Shown here: one piece after another, positions 9,396 through 17,574 of the stretch
Numbering within the stretch: position 1 is the stretch's first letter
Layout of the letters: every line of letters starts with the position of its first letter
Assembly (NCBI RefSeq): GCF_004522235.1
Contig: NZ_SDLT01000007.1
Coordinates: forward strand, 1 to 64,000
DNA: 64,000 bases
Direction: 5' to 3'
Source of the DNA: Amycolatopsis nivea
GTDB lineage: Bacteria; Actinomycetota; Actinomycetes; Mycobacteriales; Pseudonocardiaceae
Made by a program: the position numbers and the translations under genes
Notes under the pieces: generated by a model
What the model was told of the DNA's origin: nothing
Seen by the model: the letters and a program-made list of their open reading frames with translations, nothing else
The model's database searches: none

Positions 9396-10895
9396 TCAGC
9401 GATGCCCGCCCGGATGGACGTGCGTGGGCGGCCCTTCCACCCCGCAATGCAGACAATCCCCGGGATGCGGCGAATCGTCCGGTTCGGCAGCGCCGAGCAC
9501 CCCGTTGTGAATTCCTAACGCGATCAGCCCGCCGACGATCGCCAGCACCGCACAGATCACCAACGCCGTCTGCCATCCGGCGGTCAGCGCGGTCGGATCG
9601 CGGTAAGCCGAACCGGTCAGACCCGCCGCGGCGGGCAGGACTGCCACCGCCAGAAGTCCACCCGATCGGGCGATCGCGTTGTTGACCCCGGACGCGACCC
9701 CGGCGTACCGGTCCGGGGCGGCGGCCAGCACAGTCGCGGTCACCGGGGCGACCACAGTGGCCAGTCCCAGCCCGAACACCACCACCGCGGGCAGCACCGA
9801 CCCGAGGTACGACGACCCCGGTCCGACCCGCGTCAGCAGCAACATCCCGACGCCGACGACGATCGGCCCGACCACCAGCTGCAGCCGCGGTCCGATCCGC
9901 TGCGCGAGCGCCCCTGAGCGGCCGGAGAGCAACAGCATGATCACCGTGATCGGCAATCCGGCCAGCCCGGCCAGCGTCGGCGAATACCCCAGCGACACCT
10001 GAAGCTGCAGAACCAGCAGCATCATCACGCCGCCGAGCGCCGCGTAAACCACGAACGTCAGCGCGTTCGACAGCGTGAACGTCCGGTCGCGGAACAACGA
10101 GGGCGGCACCAGCGGTTCGGCAGCCCGGTGCTGGAGCCACAGAAACATCCCGAGCCCGGCGACACCGACCACCAGCACGACCAGCACGACCGGATCGCCG
10201 ATCCCGCGCACCGGCGCCTCGACCAGCGCACCGGTCACCCCGGCCAGCCCGAGCGCGCCGACCGCAGCGGCGACGTAGTCCGGATGCCCGGTCGCCGCAG
10301 TATCGCGCGACTCCGGCACGAACCGTCGCGCCATCAGCACGACGATCACCGCGAGCGGCAGGTTGATCAGGAACGCCAGCCGCCACGACCACGCCTGCAC
10401 CAGCAGTCCGCCGAGCAGCGGGCCGACCGCCGCGGCGATTCCGCCGAGCCCGGACCACGAGCCGATCGCCCGCGCGCGGTCTTCGTGCGAGAACGACGAC
10501 TGCAGGATCGCCAGCGAACCCGGCGTCAGCAACGCCCCGCCGATTCCCTGCAGCACCCGGAACAGCACGAGCAGCTCGGTCGACGTCGCCGCCGCGCACA
10601 GCCCGGACGCGAGCCCGAACCACACGACCCCGATCAGGTACACCCGCCGCCTGCCGTAGCGGTCGCCGAGCGACCCGGCGACCAGGATCAGCGCGGCCAG
10701 CGCCAGCAGGTAGCCGTCGAGAATCCACTGCAGACCGGCGACGGACGCGCCCAGCTCCTCGCCGATCCGGGGCAGCGCGACGTTCACGATCGTGCCGTCG
10801 AGCATCGCCATCCCCGAACCGAGGATGGTCGTCCAGAGCACGCCGCGAGCCGCGGGCGTGCCCCAGCGGATGCCGGTGTCCCCCGCGACACTCAC
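9396..10895 (-). CDS. MFS transporter, DHA2 (14-helix) family
   Basis: A 499-residue drug:proton antiporter-type permease with about 14 membrane helices. Motif A appears as GSLGDRYGRRRVY near residue 75, motif C-like sequence GPLLGG near 160, and LDGTIVNVALPRI near 33 is the DHA2 signature. The C-terminus (residues 478-499) is a cytoplasmic tail with CLHCGV and THVHPGGH, which could bind a metal. It begins four bases after the GntR gene stops and is probably co-transcribed with it, so its substrate may be linked to the amino-sugar genes, although drug export is equally possible. Confidence 0.88.
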   Translation of the reverse strand: MSVAGDTGIRWGTPAARGVLWTTILGSGMAMLDGTIVNVALPRIGEELGASVAGLQWILDGYLLALAALILVAGSLGDRYGRRRVYLIGVVWFGLASGLCAAATSTELLVLFRVLQGIGGALLTPGSLAILQSSFSHEDRARAIGSWSGLGGIAAAVGPLLGGLLVQAWSWRLAFLINLPLAVIVVLMARRFVPESRDTAATGHPDYVAAAVGALGLAGVTGALVEAPVRGIGDPVVLVVLVVGVAGLGMFLWLQHRAAEPLVPPSLFRDRTFTLSNALTFVVYAALGGVMMLLVLQLQVSLGYSPTLAGLAGLPITVIMLLLSGRSGALAQRIGPRLQLVVGPIVVGVGMLLLTRVGPGSSYLGSVLPAVVVFGLGLATVVAPVTATVLAAAPDRYAGVASGVNNAIARSGGLLAVAVLPAAAGLTGSAYRDPTALTAGWQTALVICAVLAIVGGLIALGIHNGVLGAAEPDDSPHPGDCLHCGVEGPPTHVHPGGHR

Positions 10896-10899
10896 GCGA

Positions 10900-11649
10900 T
10901 CAGGGCAGCAGCGTGGTGACGAACTTGTACCGGTCGCCGCGATAGACCGCGCGGGCGAACTCGACCGGCTTGCCGTCGGTGGCGAACGAATGCCGGGTCA
11001 GCATCATCACCGGCATGCCGACGTCCGCGCCGAGGATCTCCGCTTCCTGCGGCCCGGCCAGCGACGTCTCGATCGTCTCCTCCGCGCGCTCCAGCTCGAC
11101 GCCGTAATGCTCGCGCAGCACCGCGTACAGCGAACCGCCCGCGGTGATGTGCTTGCGCAGCCCGCGGAACCGGCCGAGCGGCAGGTGCGTGGTCTCGAGC
11201 GCCATCGGCTGGCCGTCGGCGAGCCGGAGCCGGCGCAGCCGCAGGATCTTCGCGCCGTTGCGCAGCTGCAGCAGCTTCGTCATCTCGCCCTCGACCGGAA
11301 GCTCTTCGAGTTCCAGTAACTGGGACGACGGCTTCAGGCCCTGCTTGCGCATGTCCTCGGTATAAGAGGACAGCTGCAGCCGCTGCGCGAGCTTCGGCTC
11401 GGCGGCGAAGGTGCCCTTGCCCTGGACGCGGTGCAGTCTGCCCTCGGCGGTGAGATCCGCCAGCGCCTGGCGCACGGTGGTGCGCGAAACGGTGAATTCT
11501 CCCGCCAGCGCCCGCTCGGTCGGGATCGGCGATCCCGGCGGCAGTGCGTCGAGCAGGTCCAGCAGATGCTGCTTCAGCGCCCAGTACTTGGGTTCGCGCT
11601 GCCCTCGCGCAGCAGTCCCCGCCTCGCTCGCGGGGGGTGTCTCCAGCAT
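10900..11649 (-). CDS. GntR/HutC-family regulator, DasR-like
   Basis: A 249-residue protein with an N-terminal winged helix (residues 20-85; PIPTERALAGEFTVSRTTVR) and a C-terminal UTRA ligand domain (about 105-245). DasR and NagR/YvoA of this subfamily sense glucosamine-6-phosphate-type ligands and bind dre sites. A dre-like palindrome lies between this gene and the divergent sugar genes, which supports that role. ATG 11649 has a GAGGGAG site upstream; an earlier in-frame start at 11922 is not supported by coding signal. Whether this is the organism's global DasR or a local paralogue cannot be decided here. Confidence 0.85.
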   Translation of the reverse strand: MLETPPASEAGTAARGQREPKYWALKQHLLDLLDALPPGSPIPTERALAGEFTVSRTTVRQALADLTAEGRLHRVQGKGTFAAEPKLAQRLQLSSYTEDMRKQGLKPSSQLLELEELPVEGEMTKLLQLRNGAKILRLRRLRLADGQPMALETTHLPLGRFRGLRKHITAGGSLYAVLREHYGVELERAEETIETSLAGPQEAEILGADVGMPVMMLTRHSFATDGKPVEFARAVYRGDRYKFVTTLLP

Positions 11650-11738
11650 GCCCGGCTCCCTCAGTCTTCCCACATTAAACGCGCCACTGCCCCGTGAGGA
11701 AACGTACCCTTCTCCCGACCCGCTCCGCCCGGCTAGCA

Positions 11739-11752
11739 TTGGTCTAGACCTG
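11739..11752. promoter_or_regulatory. dre-like operator (DasR-type site)
   Basis: TTGGTCTAGACCTG contains the perfect palindrome GGTCTAGACC (11741-11750), which closely matches the published DasR consensus of the ACTGGTCTAGACCACT type. It lies 53 bases upstream of the SIS-protein start and 90 bases from the GntR start. Confidence 0.8.
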
Positions 11753-11804
11753 ACCGGACGCCGCTCAGCACACCGGGACACCCGTCCCGGCGGAGAGGAA
11801 AGTG

Positions 11805-12848
11805 ATGACCCAACTACGTCCCGGCGAGCACATGGCCGCGGAAATCTCGGAGCAGCCCAGCATTCTGGCCGGGCTGGTCGAGCGGCGGTCCGGCATCGCA
11901 GCAGTCGCGGAAAAGATTTCACAGAACCCGCCGCGGTTCGCCCTGCTCGCCGCTCGCGGTTCGAGCGACCACGGCGCGCTGTACGCGAAATACCTGATCG
12001 AGGTACTCCTCGGCCTCCCGGCCGGGCTCGTGTCGCCGTCCACCGCGACGCTCTACGGCGCCCGTCCGGACCTGCGCGACGTGCTCTTCATCACCGTCAG
12101 CCAGAGCGGCGGGTCGCCGGACCTGATCGAGGTCACCGAGGCCGCCCGCCGCCAGGGCGCGCTGACCGTGTCGGTCACCAACACCCCGGACTCGCCGCTG
12201 CGCGCGGCTTCGGAACTGGGCGTGGACATCGGCGCCGGGGTCGAGAAGGCGGTCGCGGCGACCAAGACGTACTCGGCGACGCTGATGGCGCTGTACCTCT
12301 TCATCGACGCGATCCGCGGCGGCAAGGGCGAGGACGCGGAGAAGATCGGCGAACTGGCCCAGCAGACGCTGGACGGCGCCGCCGAAGGCGTGCAGCGCGC
12401 GGTGGACCGTTATCGCTTTGTCGACCGCGTGCTCACCACTGGCCGCGGTTACTCCTACGCCAGCGCGCTCGAAGCGTCGCTGAAGCTCGCCGAGACGAGC
12501 TACCTCGCGGCCCGCGCGTACAGCGGCGCGGACCTGCTGCACGGTCCGGTCGCGGCGGTCGACGGCGAGACCGCCGTGCTCGCCGCCACCAGCCTCGGCC
12601 GCGGCGGCGAGGCCATGCGCGAGGTCCTCGAAGCGGTCGGCGAGCGCGGCGCGGACGTGCTCGCGGTCGGCTCGGCGGCGAACGACGTGCCCGCCGCGGT
12701 GCGCATCCCGGTCGCCCCGACCGTCGAGGAATTGGCTCCAGTGCTGGAAATCCTGCCGATCCAGCGGATCGCGCTCGGGCTTTCGCTCGCGCGCGGCGGC
12801 AACCCGGACAACCCGCGCGGTCTGCTGAAGGTGACCAAGACCCGGTGA
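11805..12848 (+). CDS. SIS-domain protein, GlmS/NagB-II-like
   Basis: About 347 residues with two SIS domains (residues 30-180 and 205-330), matching the isomerase half of GlmS without its glutaminase domain. RGSSDHGALYAKYLIE and SQSGGSPDLIE bind the sugar phosphate, and the C-terminal NPDNPRGLLKVTKT is the family hallmark. Proteins of this shape act as glucosamine-6-phosphate deaminase (NagB-II) or related aldose-ketose isomerases. ATG 11805 or the GTG three bases earlier follows a GGAGAGGAA site. It overlaps the kinase gene by three bases and shares the dre-like operator, so amino-sugar breakdown is likely. Confidence 0.82.
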   Translation: MTQLRPGEHMAAEISEQPSILAGLVERRSGIAAVAEKISQNPPRFALLAARGSSDHGALYAKYLIEVLLGLPAGLVSPSTATLYGARPDLRDVLFITVSQSGGSPDLIEVTEAARRQGALTVSVTNTPDSPLRAASELGVDIGAGVEKAVAATKTYSATLMALYLFIDAIRGGKGEDAEKIGELAQQTLDGAAEGVQRAVDRYRFVDRVLTTGRGYSYASALEASLKLAETSYLAARAYSGADLLHGPVAAVDGETAVLAATSLGRGGEAMREVLEAVGERGADVLAVGSAANDVPAAVRIPVAPTVEELAPVLEILPIQRIALGLSLARGGNPDNPRGLLKVTKTR

Positions 12849-13807
12849 GCCTCGTAGTAGGCGTGGACGCCGGCGGCACGTCGACGCGAGCGATCGCGAT
12901 CGACGCCGCCGGCGTCGTGCACGGCACCGGAGCCGCGGCGGGCGCGAACCCGAACTCGCATCCGCCCGCGGAGGCGGCGGCCCGGATCGCCGGGGCCATC
13001 GAGTCCGCAGTGGACGGACGGACCGACGTGCTCGGCGTCGTGGTCGGCATGGCGGGCGAGAGCAAGCTGTCCGACCCGGCGGTCGCGGCGGAGTTCACCG
13101 CGGCGTGGGAGCGGATCGGCCTCGCCGGCCGGGTCCGGGTGACCGGCGACGCCGAGGTGGCCTACGCGTCCGCGACGGCCGAGCCGGACGGCACCGTGCT
13201 CGTCGCGGGCACCGGCTCGATCGCCGGGCGCATCCGCGGCCGCCGGATGATCGCCACCGCGGGCGGGCACGGCTGGCTGCTCGGCGACGAGGGCTCGGGC
13301 TTCTGGCTCGGCCGCGAAGCCGTGCGCGCCACGCTCGCCGCGCTCGAGGGCGACGGCCCGCTCGGCGGATTGCCCGAGGCGGTCCTCGCCGAAGCGTTCG
13401 GACCGTCCGCAGCGGACCTGTCCGATCGCTTCAAGGTCATGTGGGCACTGGTGACCCATGCCAACGCGGAACCCCCGGTCCGGCTGGCGCGGTACGCGCC
13501 GCTGGTGAGTGCCGCCGCTGCCGCCGGAGAGCCCGCCGCGGAGGAGATCGTCGCGCGGGGCGCCCGGCATCTCGTGCGCGTCGCTCGCGCCACGCGCGAG
13601 CCGGGAGAAAAAACTCCGATCGTGCTCGTGGGCAGCGTGCTGGCCGAAAACGGCCCGGTCGGGGCTCGCGTGCGGGCCGAATTCGCCGGTCTTAACGTTC
13701 TGACCAGCTCCGATGGGGTGCTCGGCGCGGCCTGGCTCGCGGCGGTGCACGCGTGGGGCGAGGACACCCCGCGACCATCCCGACGGGTGAATGCCACCAA
13801 AACTTGA
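12845..13807 (+). CDS. BadF/BadG-type sugar kinase, probable N-acetylglucosamine kinase
   Basis: A 320-residue ASKHA-fold kinase. The phosphate-1 loop is VGVDAGGTSTRA near residue 5, the adenosine side carries LVAGTGSIAGR near 118, and GDEGSGFWLG near 146 is typical of BadF/NagK sugar kinases. GTG 12845 overlaps the stop of the SIS gene (GTGA), so the two proteins are made together. With a GlmS-like SIS protein and a DasR-like regulator, phosphorylation of glucosamine or N-acetylglucosamine is the best guess. A strong hairpin follows. Confidence 0.85.
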   Translation: MSLVVGVDAGGTSTRAIAIDAAGVVHGTGAAAGANPNSHPPAEAAARIAGAIESAVDGRTDVLGVVVGMAGESKLSDPAVAAEFTAAWERIGLAGRVRVTGDAEVAYASATAEPDGTVLVAGTGSIAGRIRGRRMIATAGGHGWLLGDEGSGFWLGREAVRATLAALEGDGPLGGLPEAVLAEAFGPSAADLSDRFKVMWALVTHANAEPPVRLARYAPLVSAAAAAGEPAAEEIVARGARHLVRVARATREPGEKTPIVLVGSVLAENGPVGARVRAEFAGLNVLTSSDGVLGAAWLAAVHAWGEDTPRPSRRVNATKT

Positions 13808-13861
13808 GCGGAAGAGTCGAAACCGTCGACTCAACCCCTCCGGTCCGGGTACCGTAGGAAC

Positions 13862-13895
13862 CGGCCCCCGGACCCTCCCCCCTCGCCGGGGGCCG
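13862..13895. terminator. Hairpin terminator between convergent genes
   Basis: CGGCCCCCGG (13862-13871) pairs perfectly with CCGGGGGCCG (13886-13895) across a 14-base loop, directly after the sugar kinase gene and two bases before the stop of the convergent DUF3159 gene. There is no T-run. Confidence 0.75.
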
Positions 13896-13897
13896 CC

Positions 13898-14581
13898 TTA
13901 ACTTCCGGGTCCGGTTTCGGACTCGCCCGCACCCGGGTCTTTCGCCAGGCGAAGGCCCGGGTGTTCTGCTGGAAGGCTCCGGTAAAGGACCCAGCCGCTC
14001 ACCGCGACGGTGGCGGCCACCAGCGGCCAGGAGAGCACGGTGCGCGCCACTCCGAGCGCGACCACCTGCCCGGTCCACCACAACAGCCCGTAAACGACCA
14101 CTCGCAGCAAGTACTGCAGCACCCACACGGCGCTCGCCCACGAGTACGCGCGCAGCAGAGCCGGGTCGCGCCGCCAGCGCGTCTTCTGCCCGAGAAGCAG
14201 CCCCACGATCACGCCGAGCAGCGGCCAGCGGACCGCGATGCTCGCCGCGAACAGCAGCGCGCTCGCCGCGTTCGAGAACAGCTGCAGCAGGAAGAAGTCC
14301 TCGGCGCGGCCGGTGTGCATCGCGATCAGCGCGGCGATCACCACCGCGGCGAGGCTCACCACCACCGCGCGCGCCTTGTCGCCGCGAATCAGCCGGTACG
14401 CGCCGAGCAGCACGGCGACGCCGATCGCGACGCCCGCTCCCCAGGCGATCGACTGGCCGGAAACGAGCCAGCCGACGACGAACGCGGCGGGCGGGATGCT
14501 GGCGTCGATCGCGCCGCGCCGCCCGCCGAGGATCTGCGTGAGCGACTCCCGCGCCGGCCCTTTCGCAGTCTCGTCTGTCAC
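13898..14581 (-). CDS. DUF3159 integral membrane protein
   Basis: A 227-residue protein with five or six membrane helices. The cytoplasmic N-terminal segment LGGRRGAIDASIPPAAFVVG is characteristic of the actinobacterial DUF3159 family. FFLLQLF and the GLLLGQKTRWRRDPALLRAY loop are also typical. The function of the family is not known to me. It is a single gene with a GTG start, convergent with the sugar kinase gene. Confidence 0.85.
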   Translation of the reverse strand: MTDETAKGPARESLTQILGGRRGAIDASIPPAAFVVGWLVSGQSIAWGAGVAIGVAVLLGAYRLIRGDKARAVVVSLAAVVIAALIAMHTGRAEDFFLLQLFSNAASALLFAASIAVRWPLLGVIVGLLLGQKTRWRRDPALLRAYSWASAVWVLQYLLRVVVYGLLWWTGQVVALGVARTVLSWPLVAATVAVSGWVLYRSLPAEHPGLRLAKDPGAGESETGPGS

Positions 14582-14857
14582 ACCTTCCAGCCTGCCGCAA
14601 CTCCCGGCGGAGCCCCAGGTCGGGAGACCTACCCCACATGGCGCCCGGTACGGGGCGGAACGTGAGGTTCATCCCGGTGAAATTGCCGTAATAGGGAGGC
14701 GCGAACCCCCGACAAGGTAAGAGACTGTGACGTCCGGCTGAACCGGTCGTGTCCGGCGGGAAGGATATGGGGATATCCGACTGTTAGTTGGGGTGTACAA
14801 CTAGATCCGGGACTTCACGGGGAACAGGCGCGCACCAGCGGGAAAGGGGAACCCAGC
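14582..14857. other. Leader region before the SGNH hydrolase with two small inverted repeats
   Basis: No gene is evident. GGATAT-gggg-ATATCC (14763-14778) is a perfect small hairpin, and TAGTTG-N7-CAACTA (14785-14803) is a perfect inverted repeat further on. One of them may be a regulator site for the downstream hydrolase. I recognise no riboswitch. Confidence 0.4.
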
Positions 14858-15697
14858 GTGTACGGGATCAACAGCTACGTAGCCATCGGGGACAGCTTCA
14901 CCGAGGGCCTCAACGACCATCGGGGCGACGGGACGTTCCGGGGCTGGGCCGACCGGCTCGCGGAGATGCTGGCCGGCGACGAGCCCGGCTTCCAGTACGC
15001 GAACCTGTCGCTGCGCGGCAAGATGCTCGACGAGATCATGGACGAGCAGCTCCCGATCGCCCTCGAGCTGAAACCCGATCTGGTCACGCTGTGCGCGGGC
15101 GGCAACGACGTCATCGTGCCGGGGGCGGACGTCGACGCCATCGCGGAGCGCTTCGAAGCGGGGGTGGCGAAGCTGCGCGCGGCCGGGATCCCGGTGGTGA
15201 TCTTCAACGGGCCGGACACCAAGACGCTGTCGGTGATGAGCGTGCTGCGCGGCAAGGTCGCGATCTACAACACGCATCTGTGGGCGATCGCGGCCCGGCA
15301 CGGCGCGAAGATGGTCGACCTCTGGACGATGGAGCCGCTGCACGACCGGCGCGCCTGGAGCGACGACCGGCTGCACTTCACGCCGGACGCGCACCGCCGG
15401 ATCGCGCTGCTCACCGCCGAGGTGCTCGGCGTCCCGGTCACCGAGGACTGGCGCGAGCCGTACCCGGCGAGCACCGAACCGGCCACCTGGATCACCTCGC
15501 GGCGCTCCGATCTCGCGTGGACCAAGGTGCACCTGCTGCCGTGGATCCGCCGTCAGCTGCGCGGCGAGTCCATGGGCGACGGACTGTCGCCGAAGCGCCC
15601 GGAACTGGCTCCGCTCGTCCCGCTCGTGCCGGACAACCCGGCGAGCATCGACCTCGACATGCGGGGCGACGTGCGGGGCAACGCGACCGCCTCCTGA
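14858..15697 (+). CDS. SGNH/GDSL hydrolase
   Basis: A 279-residue SGNH esterase-fold protein without a signal peptide, so it is cytoplasmic. Block I is AIGDSFTEG (nucleophile serine near residue 12), block III is CAGGNDV near 80, and block V is DDRLHFTPDAH near 170 with the catalytic Asp and His. The C-terminal 70 residues (from WITSRRSDLAWTK) form an added segment common in actinobacterial members. The GTG start follows GGAAAGGGGA. The substrate, probably an acyl or acetyl ester, is not known. Confidence 0.87.
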   Translation: MYGINSYVAIGDSFTEGLNDHRGDGTFRGWADRLAEMLAGDEPGFQYANLSLRGKMLDEIMDEQLPIALELKPDLVTLCAGGNDVIVPGADVDAIAERFEAGVAKLRAAGIPVVIFNGPDTKTLSVMSVLRGKVAIYNTHLWAIAARHGAKMVDLWTMEPLHDRRAWSDDRLHFTPDAHRRIALLTAEVLGVPVTEDWREPYPASTEPATWITSRRSDLAWTKVHLLPWIRRQLRGESMGDGLSPKRPELAPLVPLVPDNPASIDLDMRGDVRGNATAS

Positions 15698-15708
15698 ACG
15701 CCGTCCCC

Positions 15709-15750
15709 CGACAGTGCCCGCGCCGGTCACCACCGGTGCGGGCACTGTCG
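15709..15750. terminator. Strong hairpin terminator after the SGNH hydrolase gene
   Basis: CGACAGTGCCCGCGCCGGT (15709-15727) pairs with 15732-15750 over 19 bp, with one G-U pair when transcribed, around the 4-base loop CACC. It lies 12 bases after the hydrolase stop. Confidence 0.8.
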
Positions 15751-15817
15751 CGAGAGCCACCCGAACGGCGGCCTTTACCAGGTCGCCAAGCCGACCGGCC
15801 CGGCATAGGGTCCTGTT

Positions 15818-16570
15818 ATGTCCGGTGCACGAGGGTGGCTTCGCTTGATCCCCGTGGCAGTGGTGGTCACGGCCCTGCTCGCGGGCCTCGTGACTTGGCT
15901 GCAGGGCAGCGGAATCCAGGACGACCTCGCCGCGCGATCACGCTCCGCGCTCGACGCGGCGGGCCTGCGCGGCGGCGAGGTGAAGTTCTCCGGACGGCAG
16001 GCGACCCTCGAAGGGTTCCCGGCCGAAGAAGCCGGCCGCGCGCTGGGCATCGTGCAAGGGGTCGACGGGGTCGAATCCGCGCAAGCCTCCGGCGGGGCCG
16101 GGCCGGTGCAGTCCGCGCCGTCGCCCGAACCGTCGACGACGCCGCCGTCCAGCCCGCCGCCGAGTTCTTCCGCCCCGCCGCCCGCGCCGCCGACCGACCG
16201 CGACGGGATCCAGGCCGAAGTGGACCGCAAGCTCGCGGCCGCGCCGATCACCTTCGAACCGGACACCGCGAAGCTCACCGACGAAGGCGAGCAGGCCGCG
16301 CGCGATCTCGCGCCGCTGTTGCGCGACGCACCGGACAACTTCCGCTACCGCCTCGTCGGCCGGGTCGCCGACGGTCCGGGCGGGCGCAGCGCGGCGCTGA
16401 AGCTCTCCCGCAACCGGGCGCTGACCGTGATCCGGTTGCTGATCCGCGAGGACGTGCCGCCCGACCGCTTGCTCGCGGTGGCCAGCGCGAGCGGTTCGGA
16501 CAGTTCGGGCAGTGCGAGCAATGGGGGCGACAGCGACCGGCGGGTCGAGATCACAGTGGAACAGAGGTGA
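15818..16570 (+). CDS. arfA: ArfA/OmpATb-like envelope protein
   Basis: A 250-residue protein with one N-terminal membrane helix (residues 9-29), a BON-like domain (about 30-95, GLRGGEVKFSGRQATLEGFP), a Pro/Ser linker (100-128) and a C-terminal OmpA-like domain (130-250). The order matches mycobacterial ArfA/OmpATb, which has been linked to ammonia release and acid adaptation. The OmpA motif is imperfect (LKLSRNRALTVIRLLIR instead of NxxLSxxRA), so peptidoglycan binding is uncertain. The next gene starts seven bases on and encodes a one-helix protein, as in the arf operon. Confidence 0.75.
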   Translation: MSGARGWLRLIPVAVVVTALLAGLVTWLQGSGIQDDLAARSRSALDAAGLRGGEVKFSGRQATLEGFPAEEAGRALGIVQGVDGVESAQASGGAGPVQSAPSPEPSTTPPSSPPPSSSAPPPAPPTDRDGIQAEVDRKLAAAPITFEPDTAKLTDEGEQAARDLAPLLRDAPDNFRYRLVGRVADGPGGRSAALKLSRNRALTVIRLLIREDVPPDRLLAVASASGSDSSGSASNGGDSDRRVEITVEQR

Positions 16571-16576
16571 TGGCGG

Positions 16577-17026
16577 ATGCTCTGGCTCTTCGGGCAGATC
16601 TGGCTGTGGCTGCTCGTCTCGTTCCTGCTCGGGGCGGCGGTCATGTGGCTGTTCACGCGGGCCGCCCGGCCGAAGGCCGAACCCGAGGCTGAGCCGTACC
16701 GGCCCGCGGCGGCTCCGGCGGAGGAAGCGGCCGAGGAGACCCGGCACATCCCGCCGGCGAACCCGTACGAGGACTACGAGGACTACGAGGAACCGGCGTA
16801 CCCGCATTACGAGGACCAGCCGGAGCGCGTCTACAACGACTATCCGGAAGTCGACCCGGACGATCCGTACCACGGGCAGCACCCGGCGCACGACCCGGCC
16901 GGGCACCCGCTGCCCGATCCCGAGCCGCGGCTGTCGGGCGAACTGAGCTGGCCCGAGGACGACCAGCGGAGTCCGCACTGGCCGGCCGACGAACCCGCGC
17001 CCCGCCGACCTGGACGCAGTGGCTGA
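16577..17026 (+). CDS. Single-pass membrane protein with acidic tail, ArfC-like position
   Basis: A 149-residue protein with one helix at residues 3-24 (LFGQIWLWLLVSFLLGAAVM) and a long hydrophilic, Glu/Tyr/Pro-rich tail containing repeated YEDYE and EDQPE-type segments. The tail is likely disordered and cytoplasmic. It lies directly behind the ArfA-like gene, the place of the small membrane proteins ArfB and ArfC in mycobacteria. Homology is by position and topology only. Confidence 0.65.
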   Translation: MLWLFGQIWLWLLVSFLLGAAVMWLFTRAARPKAEPEAEPYRPAAAPAEEAAEETRHIPPANPYEDYEDYEEPAYPHYEDQPERVYNDYPEVDPDDPYHGQHPAHDPAGHPLPDPEPRLSGELSWPEDDQRSPHWPADEPAPRRPGRSG

Positions 17027-17097
17027 CACCCACCTGGTAGATTCGGCTACGCACGGTAAGCGGGCGCCGAGGGCCCCGGACGACGTCAGGAGGTCCG

Positions 17098-17574
17098 ATG
17101 GCGCTTCCGCACTGGACGCCACAGAACCTGCTGCCCCCCGGCCGCCATCACGCCGACCTCGCCGACGTCTACGAGCGCCTGGTCTACGACGCGCCGCACC
17201 AGAACGAGCGCGAGATCCTCTTCAGCGCGCTCAACAGCTACCTCGGGGTCGCCCAGCGGGTGATCACGTCCGGGCGGGCCTGGCTCGGCGGCGCGTTCGT
17301 CACCCGCACGGCGCATCCGCCGCGCGGGCTCGACGTGGTGCTGCTGCCGGACGAGTGGGGCGCGTTGAAGCGGCTTGACGACAGCGGCCGCACCGCGCTG
17401 TACGGGCTGCTGACCCTGCGCGGCATCATCGTCGGCCAGCCCGCGATGTACCTCGACCAGATCCAGCCGGTGGGCGGCATGCTCGACGGTTTCCTGTGCC
17501 GTCCCGGCGACGAGGACGTGTGGGAAGCGGTGTGGGCCGACGGCGGCAGAGGCATTCCGGAGATGGTGTGGTGA
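17098..17574 (+). CDS. DUF6932-like protein with degenerate nucleotidyltransferase motif
   Basis: A 158-residue protein starting MALPHWTPQNLLPPGRHHAD, the typical opening of DUF6932-type proteins. GGAFVTRTAHPPRGLDVVLL (near residues 64-83) looks like the GS-x-DxD core of a polymerase-beta-type nucleotidyltransferase, but the first catalytic acid is replaced by Gly and only one Asp remains. A strong AGGAGGT site precedes ATG 17098. The stop overlaps the next gene's GTG (GTGA), so the two products are made together. The function is unknown; a sensor or a toxin-antitoxin component is possible. Confidence 0.6.
   Translation: MALPHWTPQNLLPPGRHHADLADVYERLVYDAPHQNEREILFSALNSYLGVAQRVITSGRAWLGGAFVTRTAHPPRGLDVVLLPDEWGALKRLDDSGRTALYGLLTLRGIIVGQPAMYLDQIQPVGGMLDGFLCRPGDEDVWEAVWADGGRGIPEMVW

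Noticed and set aside
11411-13807. Sugar kinase gene starting far upstream within the regulator region
   Set aside because: The family N-terminus (GVDAGGTST) begins just after GTG 12845, which overlaps the preceding stop; upstream residues are antisense or out-of-frame translation.
14582-14857. ydaO-type or other riboswitch before the SGNH hydrolase gene
   Set aside because: I could not match the conserved core elements; only small inverted repeats are visible.
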